Positions 50,954 to 60,700 of a stretch of DNA of 64,000 nucleotides are shown one piece after another. Position 1 is the first letter of the stretch; every line of letters begins with the position of its first letter. A program made the position numbers and the translations under genes. Origin of the DNA: Pontibacter silvestris (GTDB lineage: Bacteria; Bacteroidota; Bacteroidia; Cytophagales; Hymenobacteraceae); NCBI RefSeq assembly GCF_020907275.1, contig NZ_JAJJWI010000014.1, forward strand, positions 62,001-126,000, in the 5' to 3' direction. The notes under the pieces were generated by a model. That model made no database searches, was not told where the DNA came from, and saw only the letters and a list, made by a program, of their open reading frames with translations.

Positions 50954-53830
50954 ATGTTTGGTCTAAAGAAACACCTGTTGATCTGTTTATTGTTACTTGT
51001 TAACTGTGCTTTTGCACAGGTAAGAACCGACAGCAACCGGCAACGGCTCTTAATGGATTTTGGCTGGCGTTTTGCTTTCGGGCATCCTTCCGATACTGAA
51101 AAGGATTTTAATAATGGCACAAGTTATTTTTCATATCTGGCTAAAGCCGGATATGGTGACGGAGCTGCGGATCCGAACTTCGACGACAGAGCTTGGCGAA
51201 AGCTGGATCTCCCGCACGATTGGGCGGTTGAACAGGGCTTTAGCAGCCAGGCAAGTTTCAGCCATGGGTTCAAAGCTATAGGCCGTAACTTCCCAGATAA
51301 AAGCGTGGGCTGGTACCGCAAGTCCTTTGACATTCCCCTTTCAGACTTAGGCCGTAAGCTTTCAGTAGAATTTGACGGAGTTTTTCGTGATGCTATGGTT
51401 TGGGTAAATGGCCATTATGTGGGTACTGAGCCAAGCGGCTACAACAGCTTCCAATATGATATTACCGATTACCTTAATTACGGGGGAAATAATGTTATTG
51501 CCGTTAGGGTTGATGCCACCATGGAGGAAGGTTGGTTCTATGAAGGTGCGGGCATTTACCGGCACGTGTGGCTTTCGAAGACAAACCCTTTGCACGTAGC
51601 TCCCAACGGTACATTTGTGACCTCCGAGCTTAGCAGCAACACCGCGAAGATAACCGCAAGAGCAAACATTATTAATGAGGACAAGGCAGCGAAAGCCTTT
51701 TCGCTTGTGCAAACCATTGTAGATGCCAATGGTAAGACAGTAGCCAGCAAAAGAAAGGACAACCTAAAACTGTCGCCATTCGAAACTCAGGAGATTGAAA
51801 TGGAGCTTCCTGTTGCCAACGCTAAGCTTTGGGATATTGAGTGTCCCAATCTATATAAGCTAGTGACTACCGTTCTGGCTAATAACAAGGAGGAGGACCA
51901 GTATGAAACCGCCTTTGGCATCAGGACAATCAGGTTTGATGCCAAAGAAGGCTTCTTCCTGAATGGGAAGCACGTGAAGTTGAAAGGCACCAACAACCAC
52001 CAGGACCACGCTGGTGTAGGTACGGCCATGCCCGATGAGCTTCAGTACTGGCGCATCAGAAAATTGAAGGAAATGGGCTCCAACGCCTATCGCTGCTCAC
52101 ACCATCCTCCCACTCCTGAATTGCTGGAGGCCTGCGACCGCCTGGGAATGCTGGTGATAGACGAGAACCGCTTAATGGGCACCTCGGAACAGAGGCTGGA
52201 GGACCTTAAAAGAATGATTATTAGGGACAGGAACCATCCCAGCATTATCAGCTGGTCGATAGGCAACGAAGAGTGGGCCATTGAAAACAGTGTTACCGGC
52301 GCCCGAATAGCCAGCACTATGCAGACATATGCCAAAAGCCTGGATACCACGCGGGCCATAAACGCTGGTATCAGCGGTGGCTTCAAAAGTGGTATTTCCG
52401 ACGTTATTGAGGTGATGGGGTACAACTACATGGGCAACGGCGACATAGAGGCACACCATAACCAGTTTCCTGACCAGCCAGCTATGGGCACAGAAGAGGG
52501 CTCTACCTTTGCCACCAGAGGTGTGTATGTAACAGATCCGCAGAAACATTATATAGCAGCTTATGATAAGAAGCCCCGCCCTTCCTTTTACTCTATAGAA
52601 GAAGGCTGGACTTTCTACGCCAACCGCCCCTGGCTGGCAGGTATGTTTATATGGACTGGTTTCGATTACAGGGGCGAGGCCACTCCGCACACATGGCCAT
52701 CGGTAACATCTTATTTCGGGATGATGGATTTGTGCGGCTTCCCGAAAGACAATGTATACTACCTTAAGTCCTGGTGGTCGGACCAGCCGACGCTGCACCT
52801 GCTGCCGCACTGGAACTGGCAAGGGCAGGAGGGGAAAGAAATAGATGTATGGGCCTACAGCAACTGCGATGAGGTGGAGTTGTTCCTGAACAGAAAGAGC
52901 CTGGGCAGGCAGCAAATGAAGCCTAACTCACACCTGGAGTGGAAAGTGAAATATGCACCAGGTACGCTGGAAGCCGTAGGATATAAGAACGGGAAGAAGG
53001 CACTTTCTGAAGTGGTGAAAACTACAGGGGAGGCTGCAGCTGTTAAACTGGATGCTCACAAAACCTCACTTCAGGCAGATGGAGAAGATATTACTGTTAT
53101 AACAGTTTCTGTTGCCGATAAGCAAAAGCTAAAAGTGCCTACCGCTGGTAATGAAATAACCTTCCAACTCAGCGGGCCTGGAAAGATCATTGGTGTCGGA
53201 AACGGAGATCCTACTTCTTTAGAGAAAGAGAAATTTGTGGAGGAAATACAAACTGTTGGTATAGTTGATCTAAAGGAGAAGCCACTGCAAGAGATGCATG
53301 AGGGCCTCGATGCTATATCTGAGACAGATGCCAGCACGTGGAAGAAAGCCTTTGAAAACAGAGACTATAAAAACCTGGCACCAGCATACCTTTACAGCGG
53401 TAACTTTGAGCTGCCCGAAGACTTTTCCGGCGCTGAAATTACTTTCTTTTATAAAAGCATCGGTAAAGAGCAGTCTATCTACATCAACGGTATAGAGATA
53501 GGGGAGAACCTGAAAGAAAGTGTAGACGGAAATGCTTTTAAACTTGACCAAGCTATGTTGAAACCAGGGAGGAATAGGATTGATATAGTGGCGACGCCTA
53601 TTCCCAAAAAACATGAATGGGATAACGTAAATACTAGCCCTGGGACAGTACAGATAGTCACTCCAGCAGCCCCTTGGAAAAGGAAGCTGTTTAACGGATT
53701 GGCCCAGATTATCATCCAGGCAACGAAAGAGGCCGGGGAAATAACGTTAACAGCAACTGCAAAAGATTTAAAGCCAGCAGTTCTGAAGCTTAAGTCCTCT
53801 GCAACGGCTACAAGGCCTTCCGTTGATTAA
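50954..53830 (+). CDS. Secreted glycoside hydrolase family 2 (beta-galactosidase-like)
   Basis: 958 aa with a signal peptide (LLICLLLLVNCAFAQ). Domain order: GH2 sugar-binding jelly roll (LPHDWAVEQGF, GVFRDAMVWVNGHYVG), immunoglobulin-like domain, TIM barrel from about residue 330 (KGTNNHQDHAGVG), catalytic acid/base in SIGNEEW near 437, nucleophile Glu in the GTEEGSTF segment near 512. DUF4982/invasin-like beta domains follow to the C-terminus. It would remove beta-linked galactose or a similar sugar from oligosaccharides in the periplasm. With the flanking acetylesterases it forms a degradation group for an acetylated, galactose-containing polysaccharide (inference). No SusC/SusD pair is in view. 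Confidence 0.92.
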   Translation: MFGLKKHLLICLLLLVNCAFAQVRTDSNRQRLLMDFGWRFAFGHPSDTEKDFNNGTSYFSYLAKAGYGDGAADPNFDDRAWRKLDLPHDWAVEQGFSSQASFSHGFKAIGRNFPDKSVGWYRKSFDIPLSDLGRKLSVEFDGVFRDAMVWVNGHYVGTEPSGYNSFQYDITDYLNYGGNNVIAVRVDATMEEGWFYEGAGIYRHVWLSKTNPLHVAPNGTFVTSELSSNTAKITARANIINEDKAAKAFSLVQTIVDANGKTVASKRKDNLKLSPFETQEIEMELPVANAKLWDIECPNLYKLVTTVLANNKEEDQYETAFGIRTIRFDAKEGFFLNGKHVKLKGTNNHQDHAGVGTAMPDELQYWRIRKLKEMGSNAYRCSHHPPTPELLEACDRLGMLVIDENRLMGTSEQRLEDLKRMIIRDRNHPSIISWSIGNEEWAIENSVTGARIASTMQTYAKSLDTTRAINAGISGGFKSGISDVIEVMGYNYMGNGDIEAHHNQFPDQPAMGTEEGSTFATRGVYVTDPQKHYIAAYDKKPRPSFYSIEEGWTFYANRPWLAGMFIWTGFDYRGEATPHTWPSVTSYFGMMDLCGFPKDNVYYLKSWWSDQPTLHLLPHWNWQGQEGKEIDVWAYSNCDEVELFLNRKSLGRQQMKPNSHLEWKVKYAPGTLEAVGYKNGKKALSEVVKTTGEAAAVKLDAHKTSLQADGEDITVITVSVADKQKLKVPTAGNEITFQLSGPGKIIGVGNGDPTSLEKEKFVEEIQTVGIVDLKEKPLQEMHEGLDAISETDASTWKKAFENRDYKNLAPAYLYSGNFELPEDFSGAEITFFYKSIGKEQSIYINGIEIGENLKESVDGNAFKLDQAMLKPGRNRIDIVATPIPKKHEWDNVNTSPGTVQIVTPAAPWKRKLFNGLAQIIIQATKEAGEITLTATAKDLKPAVLKLKSSATATRPSVD

Positions 53831-53887
53831 ATATCACAGATTAAAGAGCTAATCTTTGTCGCTTTTGCTGTTTAATCTGCGATATTT
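53829..53887 (+). terminator. Long stem-loop at the 3' end of the GH2 gene
   Basis: AAATATCACAGATTAAA (53829-53845) and TTTAATCTGCGATATTT (53871-53887) pair over 17 positions with one A-C mismatch; the stem includes part of the stop codon. Within it AGATTA/TAATCT forms a shorter alternative hairpin followed by TTTGTCGCTTTT. It may terminate transcription or protect the mRNA between the GH2 gene and the second esterase. Confidence 0.5.
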
Positions 53888-54024
53888 CAGCTGCCCATGC
53901 ACGTGAATGTAATAACCCACTTTGGTCTAAAGTGGAAGTAGGGTAAGCAATGTTAAGCAGGGATACTGTATTATATGAAGACATGTATCTAATATGTGCT
54001 GCTCTATTATCTATAATTGATAAA

Positions 54025-56010
54025 ATGAAAAACATAAAGTTAAAAACAAGGCGATACTTATACCGTCTCTCATTCATTAGAATAGCTCTTATGCTTATTC
54101 TAGTTGCTTCCCATTCTATGGTTTATGGGCAAGTGAATTTACCAAAGGTATTTAGTGATAGTATGGTGCTACAAAGAGGGGTAGACATTCCTGTTTGGGG
54201 AACCTCTAACCCTGGAAATCAGGTTACAGTGGAGCTAGAAGGGAACCGTGTGAAAACAGTTGCCGGCCAGGACGGAAAGTGGATACTGCATATGCCATCC
54301 ATGCAGGCGGGAGGCCCCTACGCCATGCGGGTATATGAGGGAAGCCAGCCTCAGCTGGTTAACGAGTTCAAGAATGTGCTTATAGGTGATGTATGGCTGG
54401 CATCAGGCCAGTCGAACATGGAGTGGCAGGTAGAGCAGGCAATGAACGCGGAAAAGGAAATAAAGAACGCTCATTATCCAGACATCCGTTATTTCAATGT
54501 ACCCCATGATAAAAATATTCATGCCCAAAGTGATGTCCTTGGCGGTTCCTGGGAGGTTATAGACTCGGCCAGTGTGAAAACAGCCTCGGCAGTGGCCTAT
54601 TTTTTTGCAAGGCAACTGCACATTGAGTTGGATGTGCCGATTGGAATACTCCAAGCCACCTGGGGCGGCACACCTGTTGAGGCATGGACCAGCCGTGAGC
54701 AGCTACTTTCATCATCCATCACGCATGATAGAATCCTTCGGAACGATTTAATTACTGCGAATCATTTTGTAAAGGATAGCTTAAATCTGGTGCGCTTCTG
54801 GGAGATTGTCTACAACTCGCAGAACAAGACAGATAAAATCATTCCGAAGAGAGGGTTTGACGATTCGAAATGGGCTGAGCTTACCATGCCCGTTACCCTA
54901 AAAGACATGGATATGCCGTCCTACCAGGGCTTGGTGTGGATGCGGAAAGCTGTAAGTATACCATCTAGTATGGGAGGTAAGGAATTGAGCATCGACCTCG
55001 GCCATCCAGAGATGAACTATACCTTATACTTCAACGGCAAGGAGATTGCTAAAAACGTATGGAACGCTGAGCCGATACATCATTACAGTATACCTGCCAA
55101 ATTAGTGAAAAAAGGGAAGAATGTTATCGCCGTTCGTATAGCTTTTCTGTGGGGCGGTGGTGGCTTCAATCCACCTGCCGAGGAGATGTACATAACCGAT
55201 GGCAACTCTAGGGTGAGCCTGGCCGGCTCGTGGAAATACCAGAAAGATCTGGAACCGGCTATCCCAATGATAAACAATTACCACAGATACCCTACCTATC
55301 TTTACAACGCCATGATTAACCCGATTGTGCCCTATGGGATCAAGGGGTTCATCTGGTATCAGGGCGAGGATAATGTAGCTGCCGCCCACGACTACCGCGC
55401 TTTGTTCCCTATGCTAATTAGTGACTGGAGAATCAGGTGGAGACAGGGCTATCTGCCTTTTTTGTACGTACAGCTTGCCAACTATATGGAATCGAAGTCT
55501 GAACCTTCCGAAAGCGATTGGGCGGTGCTCCGCGAGGCTCAGACGATGACACTTGCTCAGCCAAACACCGGAATGGCCAGTATTATTGACATTGGGGAAG
55601 CAGATAATATTCATCCGAAAAACAAGCAGGAGGTAGGCAGAAGACTTGCCTTGCTGGCTGAGAAACTGGTTTACGATAAGTCTGTGCAGGCATATGGCCC
55701 TTTATTCCAAAGCTATGAGATAGAAGGAAATAAGATAAAAATTAAATTCTCTGAGACGGGCTCGGGGCTGGCCGTAAGAGGCAGTGGCCAGCTGAAAGGC
55801 TTTGCTGTTGCTGGCAAGGACCAACGGTTCTATTGGGCAGATGCTGTGATTAACGGAAATAGCGTGGTGATTAGCTCCGGGAAAGTAAAGAACCCTGTTG
55901 CGGTGCGGTATGCCTGGGCTGATAACCCTAACTCAAATCTGATTAACAAGGAAGGGCTGCCAGCTGTTCCTTTCCGAACGGATAGTTGGGACACAGCCGG
56001 GAAAGAATAA
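54025..56010 (+). CDS. Secreted sialate O-acetylesterase-type carbohydrate esterase (copy 2)
   Basis: 661 aa from ATG 54025, 25 codons inside a longer frame whose leader is implausible. The signal segment is IALMLILVASHSMVYGQ. It has the same layout as the gene at 47872: ASGQSNMEW near residue 128, an inserted beta-sandwich (LVWMRKAVSIPSSMGG), FIWYQGEDN near 450, GEADNIHPKNK near 530, and a matching C-terminal NKEGLPAVPFRTD. The two are paralogues flanking the GH2 enzyme and may differ in acetyl position specificity. Confidence 0.88.
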   Translation: MKNIKLKTRRYLYRLSFIRIALMLILVASHSMVYGQVNLPKVFSDSMVLQRGVDIPVWGTSNPGNQVTVELEGNRVKTVAGQDGKWILHMPSMQAGGPYAMRVYEGSQPQLVNEFKNVLIGDVWLASGQSNMEWQVEQAMNAEKEIKNAHYPDIRYFNVPHDKNIHAQSDVLGGSWEVIDSASVKTASAVAYFFARQLHIELDVPIGILQATWGGTPVEAWTSREQLLSSSITHDRILRNDLITANHFVKDSLNLVRFWEIVYNSQNKTDKIIPKRGFDDSKWAELTMPVTLKDMDMPSYQGLVWMRKAVSIPSSMGGKELSIDLGHPEMNYTLYFNGKEIAKNVWNAEPIHHYSIPAKLVKKGKNVIAVRIAFLWGGGGFNPPAEEMYITDGNSRVSLAGSWKYQKDLEPAIPMINNYHRYPTYLYNAMINPIVPYGIKGFIWYQGEDNVAAAHDYRALFPMLISDWRIRWRQGYLPFLYVQLANYMESKSEPSESDWAVLREAQTMTLAQPNTGMASIIDIGEADNIHPKNKQEVGRRLALLAEKLVYDKSVQAYGPLFQSYEIEGNKIKIKFSETGSGLAVRGSGQLKGFAVAGKDQRFYWADAVINGNSVVISSGKVKNPVAVRYAWADNPNSNLINKEGLPAVPFRTDSWDTAGKE

Positions 56011-56195
56011 AATCTCTGGTTTTGGTCATAAGCACCCACCGATCTGATAAGCTGTGAATACGTATCAGGAGATCAGCAGTAAGCTGAACAGGCCTTAAGT
56101 TTAAAAACGAAGGTGAATACGACCTGGCTAAACTGGTTTAAATGTAATATAACCTTATTAAAGGGCTTCTAAGGATTCATTACCTTTCTACAATC

Positions 56196-57401
56196 ATGAA
56201 CTATTCAGTACTATTACAAGATGCGGAATCCTTTATAAAATCCTATATAAAGGCTCACTCTAATCCTTTGTTGGTTTATCATAACTTGGAACATACTGAG
56301 CAGGTAGTAGCTATCGCTGGTAAAATAGCCAACTACTACCAGTTAGCTGATGATGAACGTTTCTCGCTGATAACAGCAGCCTGGTTTCATGATATAGGTT
56401 ATATGGATGATTTTCAAAATCACGAACAGGCAGGGGCGCAGCGAGCTGCCGCTTATTTAGCGGATAAAGGTTTGGATGAAAAAGCTATAGAGGCTATACA
56501 AAACTGTATACTTGCAACAGCACTGTGGCGGGAGCCAACGAACATGGTGGAGCAAATAATAAAAGACGCAGATTTGTTTCACTTCGGGACAGATGATTTT
56601 AAGAAGCGAAGCCGGCTGCTTCGGGAAGAGGTGGAAGCGCTGAATCATATAAGCATTAGTAAAGAAGAGTGGCGTGAATCTACCATCGCTTTGCTGGAAG
56701 CCCACCACTATTACACAGGCTATTGCCAAGAACTGCTTAATGAAAAGAAGCTGCAAAACCTGAACGAGCTTCGGATGAAGGCGGCACCAAGGGTTGCGGA
56801 CCCGATACAGGACCTCCTCCAAAAAAAAGAGATAGAGAAAGGAAAGGGTAAAGGGAAAAAAGCAAAGAAAGAAAGGCCCGATAGAGGCGTTGAAACAATG
56901 TTTCGGGTCACCTCCAACAACAGTCAACGCTTGAGTGATCAGGCAGATACCAAAGCCAATATATTAATAACGGTAAATTCCATTATTGTATCTGTGCTGC
57001 TTAGTACAGTAGTTAGGGAGATAGAGCAAAATGAATACCTGACAATTCCCTCTATTATGCTGTTGATAGTTTGCCTCACGACCATCGTGTTTTCAATTCT
57101 TGCCACCAGACCGCACGTGCCACAAGGTACTTTTTCTCAGCGTGAGGTAGACGAGAAAAAGGTAAACCTTTTATTTTTTGGCAACTTTTACCGTATGCCC
57201 TTCGATAAATATGCTCAAGGTATGTCGCAGATGATGGATGACAGAGATTTTCTCTACCTCGGCCTGATGCGGGATGTCTTTAGCCAAGGAGTGGTATTAG
57301 GAAAAAAGTACCGCATGCTTAAAATAGCCTACAATGTGTTTATGTTTGGGTTGATTCTATCAGTTGTAGCCTTCTTTGTTGCCTCTAAATATTATGCTTA
57401 G
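56196..57401 (+). CDS. HD-domain phosphohydrolase fused to a Pycsar-type 2TM effector domain (DUF5706)
   Basis: 401 aa. The N-terminal HD domain (about 1-200) shows the first metal His in NLEHTEQV, AAWFHDIGYMDD (the HD pair) and KDADLFHFG, typical of small metal-dependent phosphohydrolases. A Lys/Glu-rich linker (KGKGKGKKAKKERP, about 216-230) leads to ETMFRVTSNNSQRLSDQADTKA followed by two TM helices (about 252-272, 284-305), a conserved FFGNFYRM segment and a last TM. The second half matches the DUF5706 effector domain of Pycsar antiphage systems. No cyclase is adjacent, so this may be a stand-alone nucleotide-sensing membrane protein. A terminator follows directly. Confidence 0.82.
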   Translation: MNYSVLLQDAESFIKSYIKAHSNPLLVYHNLEHTEQVVAIAGKIANYYQLADDERFSLITAAWFHDIGYMDDFQNHEQAGAQRAAAYLADKGLDEKAIEAIQNCILATALWREPTNMVEQIIKDADLFHFGTDDFKKRSRLLREEVEALNHISISKEEWRESTIALLEAHHYYTGYCQELLNEKKLQNLNELRMKAAPRVADPIQDLLQKKEIEKGKGKGKKAKKERPDRGVETMFRVTSNNSQRLSDQADTKANILITVNSIIVSVLLSTVVREIEQNEYLTIPSIMLLIVCLTTIVFSILATRPHVPQGTFSQREVDEKKVNLLFFGNFYRMPFDKYAQGMSQMMDDRDFLYLGLMRDVFSQGVVLGKKYRMLKIAYNVFMFGLILSVVAFFVASKYYA

Positions 57402-57407
57402 CCATAT

Positions 57408-57442
57408 ATTAACCTAAACACCTAACAAGGTTAATTTTTTTT
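57408..57442 (+). terminator. Intrinsic terminator after the HD-2TM gene
   Basis: ATTAACCT (57408-57415) and AGGTTAAT (57428-57435) form an 8-bp stem followed by a run of eight T. Confidence 0.85.
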
Positions 57443-57895
57443 GAAAGGTGCTGCGTTGGTTAGTCCTGGAATTGCAGGAAAACTGAAGACATTACCTGTT
57501 GCTAAACCCCTCGTCTCCTGAAATTAAGCTACTGCTGAACTATTACCTGAAAAGGAGATTTTAGAAATGGTGAATCTATAGCTAAAGGACGATATACAGG
57601 CAGTTCAGGTAGACCGAGCTTGACATAATATCAAAAAAAGAAGGAAGAAGCGAAAGTACATTCGCAACTGGCTAATGATAAATGGTATTGTAGAAAAGGC
57701 TGTATAGAACCAAATAAAACACTTAGACACACAGTAAAGTTGCTTGAGTAGTGTCAGGAAACGTACTTTGTCTGGTGGAACAGAAGTCAAGTATAGTGGC
57801 TTAGACTAGGCATTAATACTAGCCTATTCTGTAGCAGCATGCTTTCCCGATAACAAGTGAAGATTGGTTGTTTTATCTTATAGATTTAAAACCTG
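57443..57895. other. Intergenic, nothing recognised
   Basis: About 450 bp with many stop codons in all frames. No repeats or RNA structure stood out. Confidence 0.5.
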
Positions 57896-60217
57896 ATGCA
57901 AAAGAGACTCATGCCTATAGAGGGGGGATATTTATCAAATTCTCCTTTTCAGATAAAACTTTGTTTTGAACAGATAATCTCTAAGCTTGAACAGGCAGCA
58001 GCAGAGCCTGAGAATCAGGTGTCGGAAAAGGAACTTGCCTTGTTGCGTGATGTTTCACCGTTTCCAGAACTTAGGTATGGTTTGGAGGACTTTTCACAGA
58101 TTGAGCAACATGCTGATTTAATTAACGGGTTACTGGCTGATTATTTCCCCTCAGAACTTTCGCGGAATGAGATTAAGGCAGTCTCCATTCCTTATACTAA
58201 TATAATTTTTAACAGAACGGAACGCTTCAGTAACATTTTTGAGGCGGCAGGCCCAGACTTTCAGTTTAACATCAGGGATTTTGATGAACATCAGTTCTAC
58301 GTGATGAGTTGCTGCCTGATTCTGAACCAATACTACGGTACACAGCTTGACTTCACAAAGCCCCTTTTTTACGACATACCTACCGCTGATGGTATCACCA
58401 AGCATTATCGCATACTTTACAATGCAGATTTTCTGGAGATACTGCCCACTGAAAAAAGCATTGCACTGACACAGGAGGACATTAACCTGTTGATGAACAG
58501 TTATGGGAATCTGGAGTTGTGGAAAGAGAAGTTTCCCAGGGAAAGCTGGATACTACAAGGATTTGCGCTCATGTCTCTATACGATGCAACGGTTGAAAAC
58601 GCCGTTTCTATCTTGAAAGAGAAGCTCCTACAGGTTAAAACTTCAGGCCTGCAGCAAAGCATGGAAACTATCTTCCGTTCTATTTACCGCAATGCCGGGA
58701 TACGGGTTGGCTATACAGCCTATAACGAAGAAGAAAGCAGCTTCAGTAATGATGTGTACGGACGGCAAATGCAAAGCTTTATACTGCCAAATGATGGGGT
58801 GGCAGATGTAAGGGAGGCACTGTGTGTTGGTTCGTACCATCTTATAGTAGAGGAGAAAACATATTTTGCCGTTTCTGATACGGCTGAGTTTCTCAAGCAG
58901 AACCCTTTAAGTCAGCTAGGGAAGCGTTTTCTGGCTCAGGGCATCCAAAGCTTTATCTTGGCTCCAGTTGTCAGGAATCAACAACTGCTTGGGGTTCTGG
59001 AGGTTGTCTCTACAAGGCCGAGAGAGCTCAATAGTATCAACGCCAACAAGCTGGAGGTGGTAATGCCCTACTTGACAGACACGATCGAGCGTCGTGTAGC
59101 TGAGCTGCAGGACCAGGTACAGGCGGTAATCTATGATAGATATACCGCTATTCACCCCAGTGTTCACTGGATGTTTCGGGCAGAGGCGCAAAAGCTTATC
59201 TCTAACCGTTTGTTGGGGAGAGATTACACGCCGCAAGAGATCGTGCTGCCTGAGGTGTATCCCTTATACGGGCAGGTGGATATTAAAGGATCGTCTGAGA
59301 TACGGAGCCAGTGTGTTCAACAAGACCTGCAGAACCAGTTAAAGGCACTTCAGTCTCTTATAGAAGGGTTAGTGGAATACGATATATATGGAGCATTTCT
59401 GGAAGAGATGCCACAGTTAAAGGGGCTTCTGGAGGAACTTTCCCTTCCCTTTAAATCGGGTACGGAGCAGCTGATTAACGAATACCTTAACACACATATC
59501 CATCCACGGTTAAAGCAGATTTCAAAGCAGAGTAATCTTACTGCCATCCAGAACTATTTCAGCCAAACCGAGAAAGAGCAGGGGGAGTTCCACTTCTATC
59601 GGAGAAGGTACCAATCTACCATTTCTTTGATAAATCAAAAACTATCAGAAATCATAGATGCCAGGCAATCCGAGGCACAGGCCATATTTCCGCATTACTA
59701 CGAGCGCTTCAAGACGGATGGAGTGGAGCATGACCTGTACGTTGGCTCCTCCGTGTCACCTAAGCAGAGATTCAGCAGCAGAATGTTGCAAAGGCTGCGT
59801 CTGTGGCAGCTCCAGGTGCTCTGTGAGATGGAAGTCGCTCATCATCATGCAAAGCCGGAGCTTCCGTATCCTTTGGAAGTGACTACGCTGGTAATGGTAT
59901 ACTCTACACCGATCACCTTGCGCTTTCGAATGGATGAAAGGCGTTTTGATGTTGACGGCAGCTACAGTGCCCAGTTTGAGATTGTGAAGAAACGGGTGGA
60001 TAAGGCTCATGTTAAAGGAAAGACTAAACGCATCACTGAGGTGGGAAAGCTGACGGTTGTGTATTCAAGTGAAGCAGAGGGAGAGGAGTACCTGGGCTTG
60101 ATAAACCAGTTGCAGAAGAAAGGTACACTTGGAAAGGAGATCAAGCAGTTTGAGGTGGAGGAGTTACCAGGTGCAATTGGACTCAAAGCCTTTCAGATTG
60201 ACATAAGCCATGCTTAA
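57896..60217 (+). CDS. 773-aa cytoplasmic GAF-domain protein of unknown function
   Basis: No signal peptide or TM segments. The N-terminal region (about 1-200) is helical and unrecognised. A GAF-like domain covers about 255-400 (MQSFILPNDGVADVREAL, IQSFILAPVVRNQQLLGVLEVVS). Next comes a helical middle and a C-terminal region with an HFYRRRYQSTISLINQKL segment and a beta-rich end (TTLVMVYSTPITLRF). No kinase, cyclase, HD or GGDEF domain is visible, so it may be a signalling scaffold or a sensor with an undescribed output. The gene stands alone with 450-480 bp of non-coding sequence on each side. Confidence 0.65.
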   Translation: MQKRLMPIEGGYLSNSPFQIKLCFEQIISKLEQAAAEPENQVSEKELALLRDVSPFPELRYGLEDFSQIEQHADLINGLLADYFPSELSRNEIKAVSIPYTNIIFNRTERFSNIFEAAGPDFQFNIRDFDEHQFYVMSCCLILNQYYGTQLDFTKPLFYDIPTADGITKHYRILYNADFLEILPTEKSIALTQEDINLLMNSYGNLELWKEKFPRESWILQGFALMSLYDATVENAVSILKEKLLQVKTSGLQQSMETIFRSIYRNAGIRVGYTAYNEEESSFSNDVYGRQMQSFILPNDGVADVREALCVGSYHLIVEEKTYFAVSDTAEFLKQNPLSQLGKRFLAQGIQSFILAPVVRNQQLLGVLEVVSTRPRELNSINANKLEVVMPYLTDTIERRVAELQDQVQAVIYDRYTAIHPSVHWMFRAEAQKLISNRLLGRDYTPQEIVLPEVYPLYGQVDIKGSSEIRSQCVQQDLQNQLKALQSLIEGLVEYDIYGAFLEEMPQLKGLLEELSLPFKSGTEQLINEYLNTHIHPRLKQISKQSNLTAIQNYFSQTEKEQGEFHFYRRRYQSTISLINQKLSEIIDARQSEAQAIFPHYYERFKTDGVEHDLYVGSSVSPKQRFSSRMLQRLRLWQLQVLCEMEVAHHHAKPELPYPLEVTTLVMVYSTPITLRFRMDERRFDVDGSYSAQFEIVKKRVDKAHVKGKTKRITEVGKLTVVYSSEAEGEEYLGLINQLQKKGTLGKEIKQFEVEELPGAIGLKAFQIDISHA

Positions 60218-60700
60218 TTGAGCATAGTTACTATTTGGGTAAACAATTACTTTTATAACTAGAGGAAGTGTTAGCGACAGATAACAAAAGTTAGCTTGCT
60301 ATAATCTCTATTGAGTTTGCTTTCAGCAGCAAATTGCAGTGGTTAGAGATTGTCTCCTCTACTGATAATTTACAGAAGCTTACAAACGAGATATTTAGAT
60401 AGTAAGGTAAAAGGGGATTCTGATGATGTAGCTAAGATCTCAAAAGAAGGGAAGCATTATGCTTATTATCCTGATCAGCTACTGTCTCAAATAACAGTGT
60501 TGCGGATGACAGCAATGACTGGAGATAATACCTTTTCCTGATCCTGTTTTTGAATTATTCTTTAAAATCTTTGCAAAGACAAAAAGCTATATTTATAATT
60601 GCAACGATATTGCATATATTAGTTGTCACAGAGATTGCTCCTCAGCTTGTTTATGTAAAAAAATCAAAAAATATAATAAAGCCTATTCATATAGTATTAG
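60218..60700. other. Intergenic, nothing firm
   Basis: 483 bp, AT-rich. Two short frames (60350-60541 and 60550-60792) have no recognisable content. The promoter of the following small gene is not obvious. Confidence 0.45.

Noticed and set aside
56196-60217. A complete Pycsar antiphage operon
   Set aside because: The effector-like domain is present, but neither neighbouring gene has cyclase motifs; the GAF protein lacks a nucleotidyl cyclase catalytic core.
60350-60541. 63-codon ORF upstream of the His-rich gene
   Set aside because: No recognisable content or conserved start; could be chance in AT-rich sequence.
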